The notes beneath the pieces were generated by a model, which worked only from the letters and a program-made list of their open reading frames with translations, had not been told where the DNA came from and ran no database searches. The position numbers were made by a program, and so were the translations under genes. Source: Streptomyces sp. NBC_00287 (lineage in GTDB: Bacteria > Actinomycetota > Actinomycetes > Streptomycetales > Streptomycetaceae). From it: a stretch of 64,000 nucleotides of DNA. Position 1 is the first letter of the stretch. Each line of letters begins with the position of its first letter. The stretch spans positions 5,084,001 to 5,148,000 of the forward strand of contig NZ_CP108053.1 in assembly GCF_036173105.1 (NCBI RefSeq), given 5' to 3'. Shown one piece after another: positions 16,923 to 25,351 of the stretch.

Positions 16923-18105
16923 GCTCGCCGCCAAGGCGGAGAAACTGGATGCGGCGGACGAACTCGCTCTGAAGCGGGCCGAGTTCGTGCTCGACGAGAT
17001 CGTCTACCTGGACGGGAACTCGCTGGGCGCGCTGCCGGCGAACGTGCCGGACCGGGTCTCGGACGCCGTCCAGCGCCAGTGGGGCTCCCTGCGTATCCGG
17101 TCCTGGGAGGAGAGCGGCTGGTGGACCGCGCCCGAGCGGATCGGCGACCGGATCGCTCCGCTGGTCGGGGCGGCGGCGGGCCAGATCGTGGTCGGCGACT
17201 CGACAAGTGTCAATGTTTTCAAGGCACTTGTGGCGGCGGTGCGGATGGCCGGTGAGGGCCGGGACGAGATCGTCGTGGACGCGACGACGTTCCCCACGGA
17301 CGGCTATATCGCGGAGTCGGCGGCCCGTATGACGGGCTGCACGCTGCGTCCGGTGCGGCCGTCGGAGGTCCCGGACGTCCTGGGCCCCCGAACCGCAGCC
17401 GTCCTCCTGAACCACGTCGACTACCGCACGGGCCGCCTCCACGACCTGCCGTCCCTGACGTCGGCCGTGCATGCGGCGGGCGCTCTGGTGGTCTGGGACC
17501 TGTGCCACAGCGCGGGCGCGCTGCCGGTGGGCCTGGACGAACACGGCGTGGACCTGGCGGTCGGCTGCACGTACAAGTACCTGAACGGCGGCCCGGGTTC
17601 ACCGGCATACCTGTACGTCCGCTCGGACCTGCAGCCCCGCTTCGACTCCCCCCTGCCGGGCTGGAACTCCCACGCGGAGCCCTTCGGCATGCGCAGCGAC
17701 TACGAACCGGCCTCCGGCGCCCTGCGCGGCAGGGTCGGCACCCCGGACATCCTCTCCATGCTCGCGCTGGAGGCGGCGCTGGATGTCTGGAACGACGTCT
17801 CGATCGAGTCGGTACGGGCCAAGTCCCTTGCCCTGACGGACTTCTTCTTGGAGTGCGTGCGGGAGTACGTCCCCGAGGGCCGGGTCGAGTCCCTGACCCC
17901 GGCCGCACACGCGGAACGCGGCAGCCAGGTCGCCCTGCGGTGCGCGGACGCGGGGACCGTGATGACACGGCTCATCGAGCGGGGCGTGGTGGGCGACTTC
18001 CGGGCGCCGGATGTGCTGCGCTTCGGGTTCACGCCGCTGTATGTGGGGTTCGCGGATGTGGAGCGGGCGGCGCGGGTGTTGGGGGAGGTAGTGGGCGGTT
18101 CGTAG
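16915..18105 (+). CDS. kynU: Kynureninase
   Basis: A 396-residue PLP enzyme that cleaves kynurenine to anthranilate and alanine. The start ATG 16915 overlaps the kynA stop by 8 bases. Visible features are YLDGNSLGALP, a cofactor-phosphate loop GDSTSVNVFKALVAA, VDATTFPTDGYIAE, VVWDLCHSAGALPV with the Asp that pairs with the PLP ring nitrogen, and GCTYKYLNGGPGSPA with the Schiff-base Lys near residue 221. The C-terminal LRFGFTPLYVGFADV is typical. The intermediate enzyme, a formamidase, is not in this operon; a candidate lies at 25352-26206. Confidence 0.95.
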   Translation: MSELAAKAEKLDAADELALKRAEFVLDEIVYLDGNSLGALPANVPDRVSDAVQRQWGSLRIRSWEESGWWTAPERIGDRIAPLVGAAAGQIVVGDSTSVNVFKALVAAVRMAGEGRDEIVVDATTFPTDGYIAESAARMTGCTLRPVRPSEVPDVLGPRTAAVLLNHVDYRTGRLHDLPSLTSAVHAAGALVVWDLCHSAGALPVGLDEHGVDLAVGCTYKYLNGGPGSPAYLYVRSDLQPRFDSPLPGWNSHAEPFGMRSDYEPASGALRGRVGTPDILSMLALEAALDVWNDVSIESVRAKSLALTDFFLECVREYVPEGRVESLTPAAHAERGSQVALRCADAGTVMTRLIERGVVGDFRAPDVLRFGFTPLYVGFADVERAARVLGEVVGGS

Positions 18106-18120
18106 TCGGCAGGCTCGATG

Positions 18121-19416
18121 TCAGTTGCGCGCACTGGTCGCCGCGACCAGTTCACGGACGCCGCTGACTCTCGGGTGACGGGCTGAGAGATCGCTGACGA
18201 CCTGCCGGATCGCCGGGCGGTCACGGACCTCTCCAGGAGAGACCCGCAGGGCGGACAGCAATTCGGTGGCCGTCTGCTCCGGCTTTCCCCACTGCCACCA
18301 CGCACGCGCGAGGTCGGTATGCATACGGCCCTTGCGCTCGGCGGTGGGGAACTGGTCGGGGTGCAGCGCCCGGCCGGCCTGAATCGCGGCTCCGGCGTCG
18401 CCCAGCGCCCAGTGGACGCCGACCGAGTAGAGGTCAACAGCGGCTGGGGTGATGGGAAACAACCGCCCAGCCGGGGCCTGCTGCGGAAGGCCGCGCGCGG
18501 CCTGGGACGCCTCCCCGATCAGGCTCATCGCCTGGTCCCGGTCGCCGGCACGGGCCGCCGTGTAGGCGGTCGTGCACAGCATCTGTGCGTAAGCCGCCGA
18601 CTGGGCCGGGGTCGTCAGCCCTGTGGCCTCGACCTTCGCGGCTGCCCCGAGGATCAGCCGTTGGGCTGCGCCCTGTTGGTCCTGGTGGCGCAGGACAATG
18701 CTCAGTTCCCGGGCGGCAGCGGCGGCGGCCAGCGGGGATCCGGAGAGCTCCGCGTAGACGGTGGCGCGGTCCGCGGTGATGCGGGCCCGGTCGTAGCGGC
18801 CGATCTTGACGAAGAGCTGGGCGGCCAGGCTGTAGCAGGAGGACAGCCGGGCGTGTGCGAGGTCGGTCCGGGACGCGGCGGCATCGTGGGCATCGGCGAG
18901 AAGCCCCGGGAGCGTTTCGAGGAGGCCGGCGTGTCTGCCCGAGTCGAAGAGAGAGCGGGCCCGCGCGAGGCGAGTGTCGAGGGGCACGGTTGAACCGGTC
19001 GGCTCGGGCGTGACCGCCAAGGCGTCGTCCACACCGGCGAGGAGCTGGGCGGGGGCGGCGAGCCCGGCGGCCGCGAGCAGGGTCCGGCGGCGCATGGGGT
19101 CCTCCTTGGCGCAATGTGGACCGTCGGCCGCAACTGTAGTGGTTTGCAACACGTTCAATCCGAGTGCCGCACCAAGAACATGGGGTGGCACACCAACCTC
19201 TTGAGCGGCCCGGCGCAGGAGACGCAGGTCAGCGGTCCGGTCGCCGCGCTGTTCCATGCGAGAGACGGTAGAAGCGGAGCAGCCCAGACGTGCCCCGAGG
19301 TCGGCCTGTCGCCAACCCCGCCCGACTCGGCCCATGCGGACGAGTCCTCCTGGGTCCTGGCCATCGACGAGCGCACGGGCCTTCGCGGAACTCCACAGCG
19401 GGTCCAGAGTGCGCAT
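18121..19416 (-). CDS. XRE-type regulator with TPR-like C-terminal domain
   Basis: A 431-residue protein if started at ATG 19416. The helix-turn-helix lies at about residues 30-60 (GWRQADLGARLGCSASTVSRME). A segment PMRRRTLLAAAGLAAPAQLLAG near 105-125 is hydrophobic, and the rest is a helical repeat domain resembling TPRs (AHARLSSCYSLAAQLFVKIGRYDRA, AYAQMLCTTAYTAARAGDRDQA). This is the layout of the large Streptomyces family of transcriptional regulators that sense small signals through a TPR domain and often sit next to peptide or small-molecule loci. It is divergent from the Cys-tailed protein gene at 19609 and probably controls it. Confidence 0.75.
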   Translation of the reverse strand: MRTLDPLWSSAKARALVDGQDPGGLVRMGRVGRGWRQADLGARLGCSASTVSRMEQRGDRTADLRLLRRAAQEVGVPPHVLGAALGLNVLQTTTVAADGPHCAKEDPMRRRTLLAAAGLAAPAQLLAGVDDALAVTPEPTGSTVPLDTRLARARSLFDSGRHAGLLETLPGLLADAHDAAASRTDLAHARLSSCYSLAAQLFVKIGRYDRARITADRATVYAELSGSPLAAAAAARELSIVLRHQDQQGAAQRLILGAAAKVEATGLTTPAQSAAYAQMLCTTAYTAARAGDRDQAMSLIGEASQAARGLPQQAPAGRLFPITPAAVDLYSVGVHWALGDAGAAIQAGRALHPDQFPTAERKGRMHTDLARAWWQWGKPEQTATELLSALRVSPGEVRDRPAIRQVVSDLSARHPRVSGVRELVAATSARN

Positions 19417-19608
19417 CGCGCCTCCCACGGGCCGGGGCCGGGCCGATTCCACCGTAGCCAGCTCCCGCCCGGCAGTCGACGACGCGTGCCGAATCTGCAA
19501 ACGGCATGCAAGGCACGGCAGTTGAACACTGACAGCCGTCTGCGAGTGGTGTCGTACGAGCACGGGTCCGCTCTGGGCGCAGGGCCCGAAGACGCCATGG
19601 AGGACAGA

Positions 19609-20049
19609 ATGACGACAGCGACGGAGACCAAGCTCCGAGACCCCCGGGACTACGTCGAGCGCGACGTGTGGAACCGGCAGGTCCAGCTTCTGATGCGGGA
19701 CCACCCTGTGGACGAGGTGATGGCCAATCGACTGTTCGGCGCTGCGGTCTCGTACCTGATCACGGCCATGGAGAAGTGGGGCCAGGGCCTGGAGATGTGC
19801 TGTGGACGACTCGTCGACCTCGCGGTCCACGTCTTCATCCTGGACACGAAGAACTACCGCGAGTTCTGCGCCGAGCACTTCGACGGCCGGTTCCTGGAGC
19901 ACATTCCGGAGATCGAGTTCAAGTACGACGGCTCGGTGGAGCGCACCGCGCAGATCATCGCGGACGCCGGCTTCGACGTGGACTGGAAGCTCTGGGAGCG
20001 GGACTACGGCAAGTGCGGGCCGTGCAGTCCGGGGGCGAACTGCCACTGA
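19609..20049 (+). CDS. Small protein with Cys-rich C-terminal tail (unrecognised family)
   Basis: A 146-residue protein starting at ATG 19609, with GGAGGA directly upstream. The body (residues 1-130) is charged and helical (DYVERDVWNRQVQLLMRD, MEKWGQGLEMCCGRLVDLAV), and the last 14 residues, YGKCGPCSPGANCH, hold three Cys, with Pro and Gly. I do not recognise a named family. The sharp change from leader-like body to Cys/Gly/Pro tail, a methyltransferase gene 61 bases downstream and a divergent TPR regulator make a ribosomal-peptide precursor one possibility; a metal-binding protein is another. No known cyclase, dehydratase or radical-SAM gene lies nearby. Confidence 0.5.
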   Translation: MTTATETKLRDPRDYVERDVWNRQVQLLMRDHPVDEVMANRLFGAAVSYLITAMEKWGQGLEMCCGRLVDLAVHVFILDTKNYREFCAEHFDGRFLEHIPEIEFKYDGSVERTAQIIADAGFDVDWKLWERDYGKCGPCSPGANCH

Positions 20050-20110
20050 TCCTTGTCTGATCGGGCCCGGGAGCGTTTCTGATGCTTCCGGGCCCAGTAC
20101 CGTGTGGCGG

Positions 20111-20782
20111 ATGCCCCACGCGCCCATGACCCCTGCCGAGTACTGGGACCGGTACAAGCCCTACAAGGGCGACGGCACTCAACCAGCACCACCGGCCGAA
20201 CGATTCGACTGGACTCAGTACCCCGGCCACGGCCCCGGTGCCGAATTCCTCGGCCGCCCCCGTCGTGCACTGGAGCTCGGGCCGGCGGAGGGCAAGGAGG
20301 CCGCGTATCTGGCCCGGCGGGGTGTCGAGGTGACCGGCGTCGACTTCTCGCCGGTCCAGGTCGCCCGGGCCCGCGCCTGGTGGAAGGACACGCCGGGGCT
20401 GTCCTTCGTGCAGGCGGAGGCCTGCGCCTACCTGTCGTCGTGCTCCGTGGTGTACGACGCGGTCTACTCGGTCTGGGGCGCCGTTTGGTTCACCGACCCC
20501 GAGGAACTGCTGCCCCGCGTCCTGGAGCGGCTCTCCACCGGCGGCGCTTTCGCGTTCTCGCACGCCGAGCCGGTCGCCGGTTCGTACGGACCTCAGCGGA
20601 TGCGGGGCAAGTGGCTCGAAGGCCGGGAGGGTGAACTGACCGTACGGCGTTGGCAGTACGCCCCCGACATGTGGGCGGATCTCCTCAAGAGGTACGGCTT
20701 CACCGACGTCGACGCGTATGCCTTGACGGCACCGGAGCCGGGGAAACTCGGCACGCTCATGGTGCGGGGGTATGCGCCTTGA
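20111..20782 (+). CDS. Class I SAM-dependent methyltransferase
   Basis: A 223-residue enzyme starting at ATG 20111. The Rossmann-type SAM fold is shown by ALELGPAEGKEAAYLARRG (motif I), VTGVDFSPVQVARARAW (motif II) and VYDAVYSVWGAVWFTDPEELLPRVLERLSTGG (motif III to the post-II region). The N-terminal EYWDRYKPYKGD is typical of a Streptomyces subgroup. The substrate is unknown. It follows the Cys-tailed protein in the same direction; its last 26 bases overlap the convergent DUF397 gene. Confidence 0.8.
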   Translation: MPHAPMTPAEYWDRYKPYKGDGTQPAPPAERFDWTQYPGHGPGAEFLGRPRRALELGPAEGKEAAYLARRGVEVTGVDFSPVQVARARAWWKDTPGLSFVQAEACAYLSSCSVVYDAVYSVWGAVWFTDPEELLPRVLERLSTGGAFAFSHAEPVAGSYGPQRMRGKWLEGREGELTVRRWQYAPDMWADLLKRYGFTDVDAYALTAPEPGKLGTLMVRGYAP

Positions 20783-20942
20783 GGTGTTCGATGAGGGCGG
20801 TGAAGGCGGGGGTGGGGAAGGAGAGGGTGGCGCGGGTGGGGGCCTTGGAGTCGCGGATGGCTATGCGGGTGGGGAGGGTGGCTATCTCGACGCACATGTC
20901 GCCGTCGCCGCCATCGGAGTAGGTGGACTTCCGCCAGTTCAT
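20757..20942 (-). CDS. DUF397 domain protein
   Basis: A 61-residue protein with the DUF397 signature: N-terminal WRKSTYSDGGDGDMCVEIA, then IAIRDSKAP and LSFPTPAFTALIEHLK. DUF397 proteins are encoded next to DUF5753-type XRE regulators throughout Streptomyces and act as their small partner, in analogy with WhiJ-type developmental loci. Here its start abuts the stop of that regulator at 20942. The pair is likely co-transcribed. The 3' end overlaps the methyltransferase gene. Confidence 0.9.
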   Translation of the reverse strand: MNWRKSTYSDGGDGDMCVEIATLPTRIAIRDSKAPTRATLSFPTPAFTALIEHLKAHTPAP

Positions 20943-21793
20943 CAGAGTTCCTTCGCCAAGCGGTGGATGAAGTCGCGCGACGCCCCGGAGTCCAGCGACG
21001 CACTCTCCACCCTACGAATCAACGCCCGCAGTCGAGCCAGCTGGGATTCGCCGTCGATGAACGCGGCCCCGGTGGGCGAGTCCCGTACCCCGGTGTCCAG
21101 TCTGGGCAGAGGGCCTCCTACGTACACCATCGAGGCTCCGGAACCGGCAAAGCCGTCCTGGTCGATGGGGATCACGCGCACGGAGGCATGCCCCTGCTCA
21201 ACCATGTCCAGGATCTGCCGCAGTTGAGCACGCGACGACTCGCGGTCGGAGACACGGAGCCGCAGAGCAACCTCGTGAATGATCGCCTCGTACGGAGTGG
21301 GGTTGTCGCCCTCGATGACAGCACGACGCCGCATCCGGTGCTCCACCCTGAGGGCCACCTCGTTCTCCGGCAGCTCCGGGTTCATGTAAGCGAAGACCGC
21401 ACGCGAGTAATCCGGGGTCTGGAGGAGCCCCGGGATGCGGGTGATCGCGATCTCACGGAGGAACTTCGCGTGGTGCTCGGCTTCGGCGGAGTCCATGAAC
21501 ACCGGTGGCAGTAGTCTCCGGTAGTCCTCCCACCAGCCGCGTGTGCGATCGCCGGCCATGGCCGCCAGGGCATCGATGAACACCTCGTCCGCACAGGCGC
21601 AATGAGCTGCGAGACGGCGGATCCGCTCTGCGCTGACGGCCGCGATCCCCGCTTCCACCTGGCTCATCTGGGCCGGGGTCGTGTTCAGGAAGGCCGCCAC
21701 CTCACGCGATTTCAGTCCCGCGGCCTCGCGCAGCTTGCGCAGCTCCGACCCCAGCCGAACCTGTCGCGCGGTGGGATGACTCCTCGCCGCCAT
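20942..21793 (-). CDS. XRE regulator with DUF5753 domain (WhiJ-type)
   Basis: A 283-residue protein. The N-terminal 70 residues are a Cro/C1-type helix-turn-helix (LRKLREAAGLKSREVAAFL, QMSQVEAG). The rest is a DUF5753 ligand-type domain with the typical EITRIPGLLQTPDYSRAVF and VEHRMRRRAVI patterns. Together with the downstream DUF397 gene and the divergent ATPase gene at 22014 it forms the XRE/DUF397/ATPase set found in many copies in Streptomyces, one of which is the WhiJ locus controlling development. It probably represses its own cluster. The promoter lies in the 220-base region shared with the ATPase. Confidence 0.9.
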   Translation of the reverse strand: MAARSHPTARQVRLGSELRKLREAAGLKSREVAAFLNTTPAQMSQVEAGIAAVSAERIRRLAAHCACADEVFIDALAAMAGDRTRGWWEDYRRLLPPVFMDSAEAEHHAKFLREIAITRIPGLLQTPDYSRAVFAYMNPELPENEVALRVEHRMRRRAVIEGDNPTPYEAIIHEVALRLRVSDRESSRAQLRQILDMVEQGHASVRVIPIDQDGFAGSGASMVYVGGPLPRLDTGVRDSPTGAAFIDGESQLARLRALIRRVESASLDSGASRDFIHRLAKEL

Positions 21794-22013
21794 GCGCTCT
21801 CCCGTCCCAACGACCTTGCTGACGCGCCCCGTTCGGGTGCCAGATTACGGCAACGGCTTGCAGAGGCCGAATATTTCGCCTTACCGTTGGTGACGCGACG
21901 CACACGCTGCGAAACCCCGGGCACCGGAAGCGCACCGCCCCGTCCTGCCATGACGGCTGCGGCACTGCCACCGACGCCCCGCTCAACTCCCTTCTCCCCC
22001 ACAGGAGTCAGCC

Positions 22014-22427
22014 GTGCCCGAAAACGAATCCGAACCCTGGGAGTACTCCCTCTACATCCCCAACGACCCCCGCGCCGTCACCGTCTGTCGCCGCACCCTC
22101 CGCCTCATCCTCACCCTGCACGGCCTGATCACCCTCGTTGACACCGCAGAGCTGCTCGGGGCTGAGTTGGTCTCCAATGCCGTACGGCATACGAAAGGCC
22201 CCGCCGCGCTGCGGGTGCGCTGGTCGCCCGGTGCGTTGCGGATCGGGGCGTGGGACGCGGATCCCGAACCGCCCGACTGCCCACGCAGGTTGACGGACGT
22301 CGAGGATGAGGAGGAGGGGCGAGGCTTGGGGCTCGTCGTGTCCTGCGCTGACGTCTGGGGCTGGCAGCCGTCGTCCAGGTTCGGCAGTCGAGGCAAGTAC
22401 GTGTGGTGTGAACTGGCCTTGACTTGA
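22014..22427 (+). CDS. HATPase_c anti-sigma-type ATP-binding protein
   Basis: A 137-residue protein starting at GTG 22014 after AGGAG. It has a GHKL ATPase fold: ELLGAELVSNAVRHT (N box), LRIGAWDADP (G1 box) and GRGLGLVVSCADVWGW (G2 box). Such proteins are RsbW/SpoIIAB-like serine kinases or solitary ATPases that accompany DUF5753 regulators. It is divergent from that regulator gene. The target, if it acts as a kinase, is unknown. Confidence 0.85.
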   Translation: MPENESEPWEYSLYIPNDPRAVTVCRRTLRLILTLHGLITLVDTAELLGAELVSNAVRHTKGPAALRVRWSPGALRIGAWDADPEPPDCPRRLTDVEDEEEGRGLGLVVSCADVWGWQPSSRFGSRGKYVWCELALT

Positions 22428-22465
22428 TCTCCCGTAAACCCCCACCAGACATTTACGATCACGCC

Positions 22466-23284
22466 ATGTCGATCACGCCACCGTCCGTCCCGGTTCTGCG
22501 GGGCCGTAAGAACACCCTCCTCCAGTTCGACGGATCGGCGTTGATCCTGCGGCGTGGGGACAAGGAGCACCACATACCGCTGGCCGCCGTCGCTCTGGTG
22601 CGCAGTGACGGGCGGGCGGTTGAGGTCGTGCTGACCGCGTCGGGCGGGAGCGCGCCGCCCGTCGTTCACCGTGTCGAGGATGTCGGTGAGTCCGCAGCCG
22701 GGGCCTTTGCCTCCGCCGTCATCGGCGCGCTCCCAAGCCCCAGCCCCGGATCCGGACCCGTAGACGGTTCCTCCCTCGTCACCGTCCGGACCATCGCCTC
22801 CGAAGTCGCGCGGAAGCGAAAGCGGCTGTGGAGCTGGCTCGGCGCGCTCGCCTTCGTTCTCGTGCATGTCGTCGAGACCGTGCTCGTCACCGTCGCCGGG
22901 GACCCGGCGCTCTCCGTACTGGTGTGGATGTGCGCCTTCTGCAGCGGGGTCCTCGGCCTCGCCGCGCTGCGCGTGATGCCGTTCGGCAAGCCTCGGTGGC
23001 GGCTGGCCACGGACGGGGTCACGGTGATCGCGCGGTACAAGGAGTACGTCGACGGCATGTACGTGTACGACTTCACCGACCTGGGCGGACGGCCGTACGC
23101 CTATGCCCCGCACGACTACCGCGGCGACCAGGTCGAGCTCGTCTACGACCCCAGCGACCCCTTCAACGGCGTAGAGCGGCAGTTCGTCCTCGGGCGAAGG
23201 GCCCTGCTGTTCCCGATGTACCTCTTCGGGATCCCGGCCGTTTTCTTCTTCCTCCTCAGCTTCTCGCTCTTGTTCGCTGCCTGA
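22466..23284 (+). CDS. DUF3592-like membrane protein
   Basis: A 272-residue protein starting at ATG 22466. After an N-terminal soluble domain (about 1-120) come two helices at about 122-175 (LWSWLGALAFVLVHVVETVL, ALSVLVWMCAFCSGVLGLAAL), a soluble domain with the DUF3592-like pattern GDQVELVYDPSDPFNGV near 225, and a last helix LFPMYLFGIPAVFFFLLSFSL at the C-terminus. The function is unknown. It lies 38 bases after the ATPase gene and may be co-transcribed with it; it meets the response regulator tail to tail. Confidence 0.65.
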   Translation: MSITPPSVPVLRGRKNTLLQFDGSALILRRGDKEHHIPLAAVALVRSDGRAVEVVLTASGGSAPPVVHRVEDVGESAAGAFASAVIGALPSPSPGSGPVDGSSLVTVRTIASEVARKRKRLWSWLGALAFVLVHVVETVLVTVAGDPALSVLVWMCAFCSGVLGLAALRVMPFGKPRWRLATDGVTVIARYKEYVDGMYVYDFTDLGGRPYAYAPHDYRGDQVELVYDPSDPFNGVERQFVLGRRALLFPMYLFGIPAVFFFLLSFSLLFAA

Positions 23285-23950
23285 TCACCCGGGCGTCACC
23301 AGCCGCGCCTCGTACGCGAACACCGCCGCCTGGGTGCGGTCCCTGAGGCCCAGTTTCACCAGGATCCGGCTCACATGGGTCTTGATCGTCGACTCGGCCA
23401 CGACCAGGCGCTCGGCGATCTCCGCGTTGGACAGGCCCTGGGCGATCAGGACCAGGACCTCCGTCTCGCGTTCGGTGAGGTCGCCGTATGCCGACTGCGT
23501 GCCCACCATCACGCGCGGGGTCTCCGAGAGTTTGGAGAACTCCGTGATCAGGCGCCGGGTAACCGAGGGCGCCAACAACGCCTCTCCGGAGGCCACCACC
23601 CGTACCCCGTCCGCCAGTTGGCGTGCCGACGCGTCCTTCAGCAGGAAGCCCGAGGCTCCCGCCCGCAGCGCCTGGTACACGTACTCGTCCAGGTCGAACG
23701 TCGTCAGCACCAGCACCTTCGCCGTACCGTCCGCCGCCACGATCTCCCTGGTCGCCTCGATGCCGTTCAGTTCGGGCATGCGGATGTCCATCAGGACGAC
23801 GTCCGGGGCGAGTTCGCGGACCTTCGCCACGGCCTCCCGGCCGTTCACCGCCTCGCCGACGACCTCGATGTCCGGCATCGCGTTGAGCAGGACCGAGAAG
23901 CCCTCGCGGACCATCATCTGGTCGTCCGCGATCAGTACGCGGATCGTCAT
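23285..23950 (-). CDS. NarL/FixJ-family response regulator
   Basis: A 221-residue regulator. The receiver domain shows IADDQMMVREGF, the phospho-acceptor Asp in DVVLMDIRMPELNG near residue 54, and LTTFDLDEY with the conserved Thr. The C-terminal LuxR-type helix-turn-helix is LTERETEVLVLIAQGLSNAEIAERL and ESTIKTHVSRILVKL. The start overlaps the histidine kinase stop by 4 bases, so the pair is coupled. Targets are unknown. Confidence 0.95.
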   Translation of the reverse strand: MTIRVLIADDQMMVREGFSVLLNAMPDIEVVGEAVNGREAVAKVRELAPDVVLMDIRMPELNGIEATREIVAADGTAKVLVLTTFDLDEYVYQALRAGASGFLLKDASARQLADGVRVVASGEALLAPSVTRRLITEFSKLSETPRVMVGTQSAYGDLTERETEVLVLIAQGLSNAEIAERLVVAESTIKTHVSRILVKLGLRDRTQAAVFAYEARLVTPG

Positions 23951-25266
23951 GCCTCGTCACCCGCGAGCTGCACCGGGAGGAACACCGTCACCTCGTAGCC
24001 GCCTTCGTCCGTCGGGGCCGCCGTCATCTCGCCGTTCAGCATCGTGACGCGCTCCCGCATGCCCGTGACGCCGTGTCCGGCGCCGGGTGAGGGCTTGACC
24101 AGGGCGGGGGCCGGTGGCGGGGTGTTGACGATACGCAGGCCCAGGCCGCCCAGGACATAGCCGATCTCCACCTTCGCGCTCGCGCCGGGCGCGTGCCGCA
24201 GGGTGTTGCTCAGGGCCTCCTGGACTATTCGGTACGCCGACAGCTCGACGCCCTGCGGTAGTTCCCGCACCGCGCCGGTCACCGTCTTCTCCACGCTCAG
24301 ACCCGCGTCCCGCACATTGGCCAGCAGCGCGTCGAGGTCGCCGAGGGTGGGCTGCGGGGCGTCCGGGGCCTCGTAGTCCTCGGCCCGTACGACGCCCAGG
24401 ACGCGGCGGAGTTCGGTGAGGGCCGCGACCGCGTTCTCGCGGATCGTCGCGAAGGCGCGCTCCAGCTCCTCCGGCGGGTTCTCCACCCGGTAGGGCGCGG
24501 CCTCCGCCTGGATGGCGACGACCGACATGTGGTGGGCGACCACGTCGTGCAGCTCACGGGCGATCGTCGTGCGCTCCTCCAGCAGCGTCCGCTTCGAGCG
24601 CTCCTGCGCGGTCTCCGTCTGCTGCGCGGTCACCTCCTGCGCGGCCTCCCGGCGGATGTGCCAGACCGACACGACGAGCAGCGCGAACGCCGAGACGACC
24701 ATCATGGGGCCGGTGTTGCTGCCGTTGTAGTAGTAGGTCGGCCCGAAAGCGGCCTCCGCCACCAGGCCGTACGCCCCCGTCAGCAGCCACATCCAGGCCG
24801 CCGTACGCGGCCGGGTGCGCACCGCCACGACCGTCAGCACCGTCAGATGACAGACGACGGACCCGGCCATCCACGGCCACTCCGCCCAGCCGTCGCTCAG
24901 CACCGCAACGACCGGCGTGATGGCCATCGACACCCAGAACGCCCCGACCGGCCGCACCATGGTCAGCAGCACGGGAGCCGTGCAGATCAGGCCGATCGGC
25001 AGGGCGCCGGCGTCGGTGTCGGCACCGGCGGCTACCAGCGTGAACAGGGCCGCCACGGCGATCAGGGCGTGCGGTGTCCACGCCGCGTACTCCCGTAGCC
25101 GGCCGGGGAGCCGACGCGTGAGCGGGCCGTCGACGCGCATCCGGGGCAGCGGCCGGTAGTCGAAGGCGTTGTGGAACAGGTCCTGCCGCAGCCCGCGCAG
25201 GGCGTCCGCGGCCAGCCGGAACTCCGGGCTGTGGGCTTTGCTGGTCGTCTCGGTCACGTACAGCAC
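23947..25266 (-). CDS. Sensor histidine kinase (NarX/DesK class)
   Basis: A 439-residue protein. Residues about 60-215 hold around five hydrophobic helices, followed by a coiled segment, then the HisKA_3 dimerisation domain with phospho-acceptor His in TIARELHDVVAHHMSVVAIQ and a short HATPase domain (EALSNTLRHAPGA, GHGVTGMRERV). This is the usual class that pairs with LuxR-type regulators and is encoded with one here. The first residues up to about 45 are polar; a start slightly further downstream is possible. The signal is unknown. Confidence 0.92.
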   Translation of the reverse strand: MLYVTETTSKAHSPEFRLAADALRGLRQDLFHNAFDYRPLPRMRVDGPLTRRLPGRLREYAAWTPHALIAVAALFTLVAAGADTDAGALPIGLICTAPVLLTMVRPVGAFWVSMAITPVVAVLSDGWAEWPWMAGSVVCHLTVLTVVAVRTRPRTAAWMWLLTGAYGLVAEAAFGPTYYYNGSNTGPMMVVSAFALLVVSVWHIRREAAQEVTAQQTETAQERSKRTLLEERTTIARELHDVVAHHMSVVAIQAEAAPYRVENPPEELERAFATIRENAVAALTELRRVLGVVRAEDYEAPDAPQPTLGDLDALLANVRDAGLSVEKTVTGAVRELPQGVELSAYRIVQEALSNTLRHAPGASAKVEIGYVLGGLGLRIVNTPPPAPALVKPSPGAGHGVTGMRERVTMLNGEMTAAPTDEGGYEVTVFLPVQLAGDEA

Positions 25267-25351
25267 GGTAGGCGGAGGCCCGCCTCGCCGTCGTCACCTG
25301 CGAGAAGGGTCCTTCGGCGTCCGTCTCAAGTACTACGGCGCCCCCGCTTCG

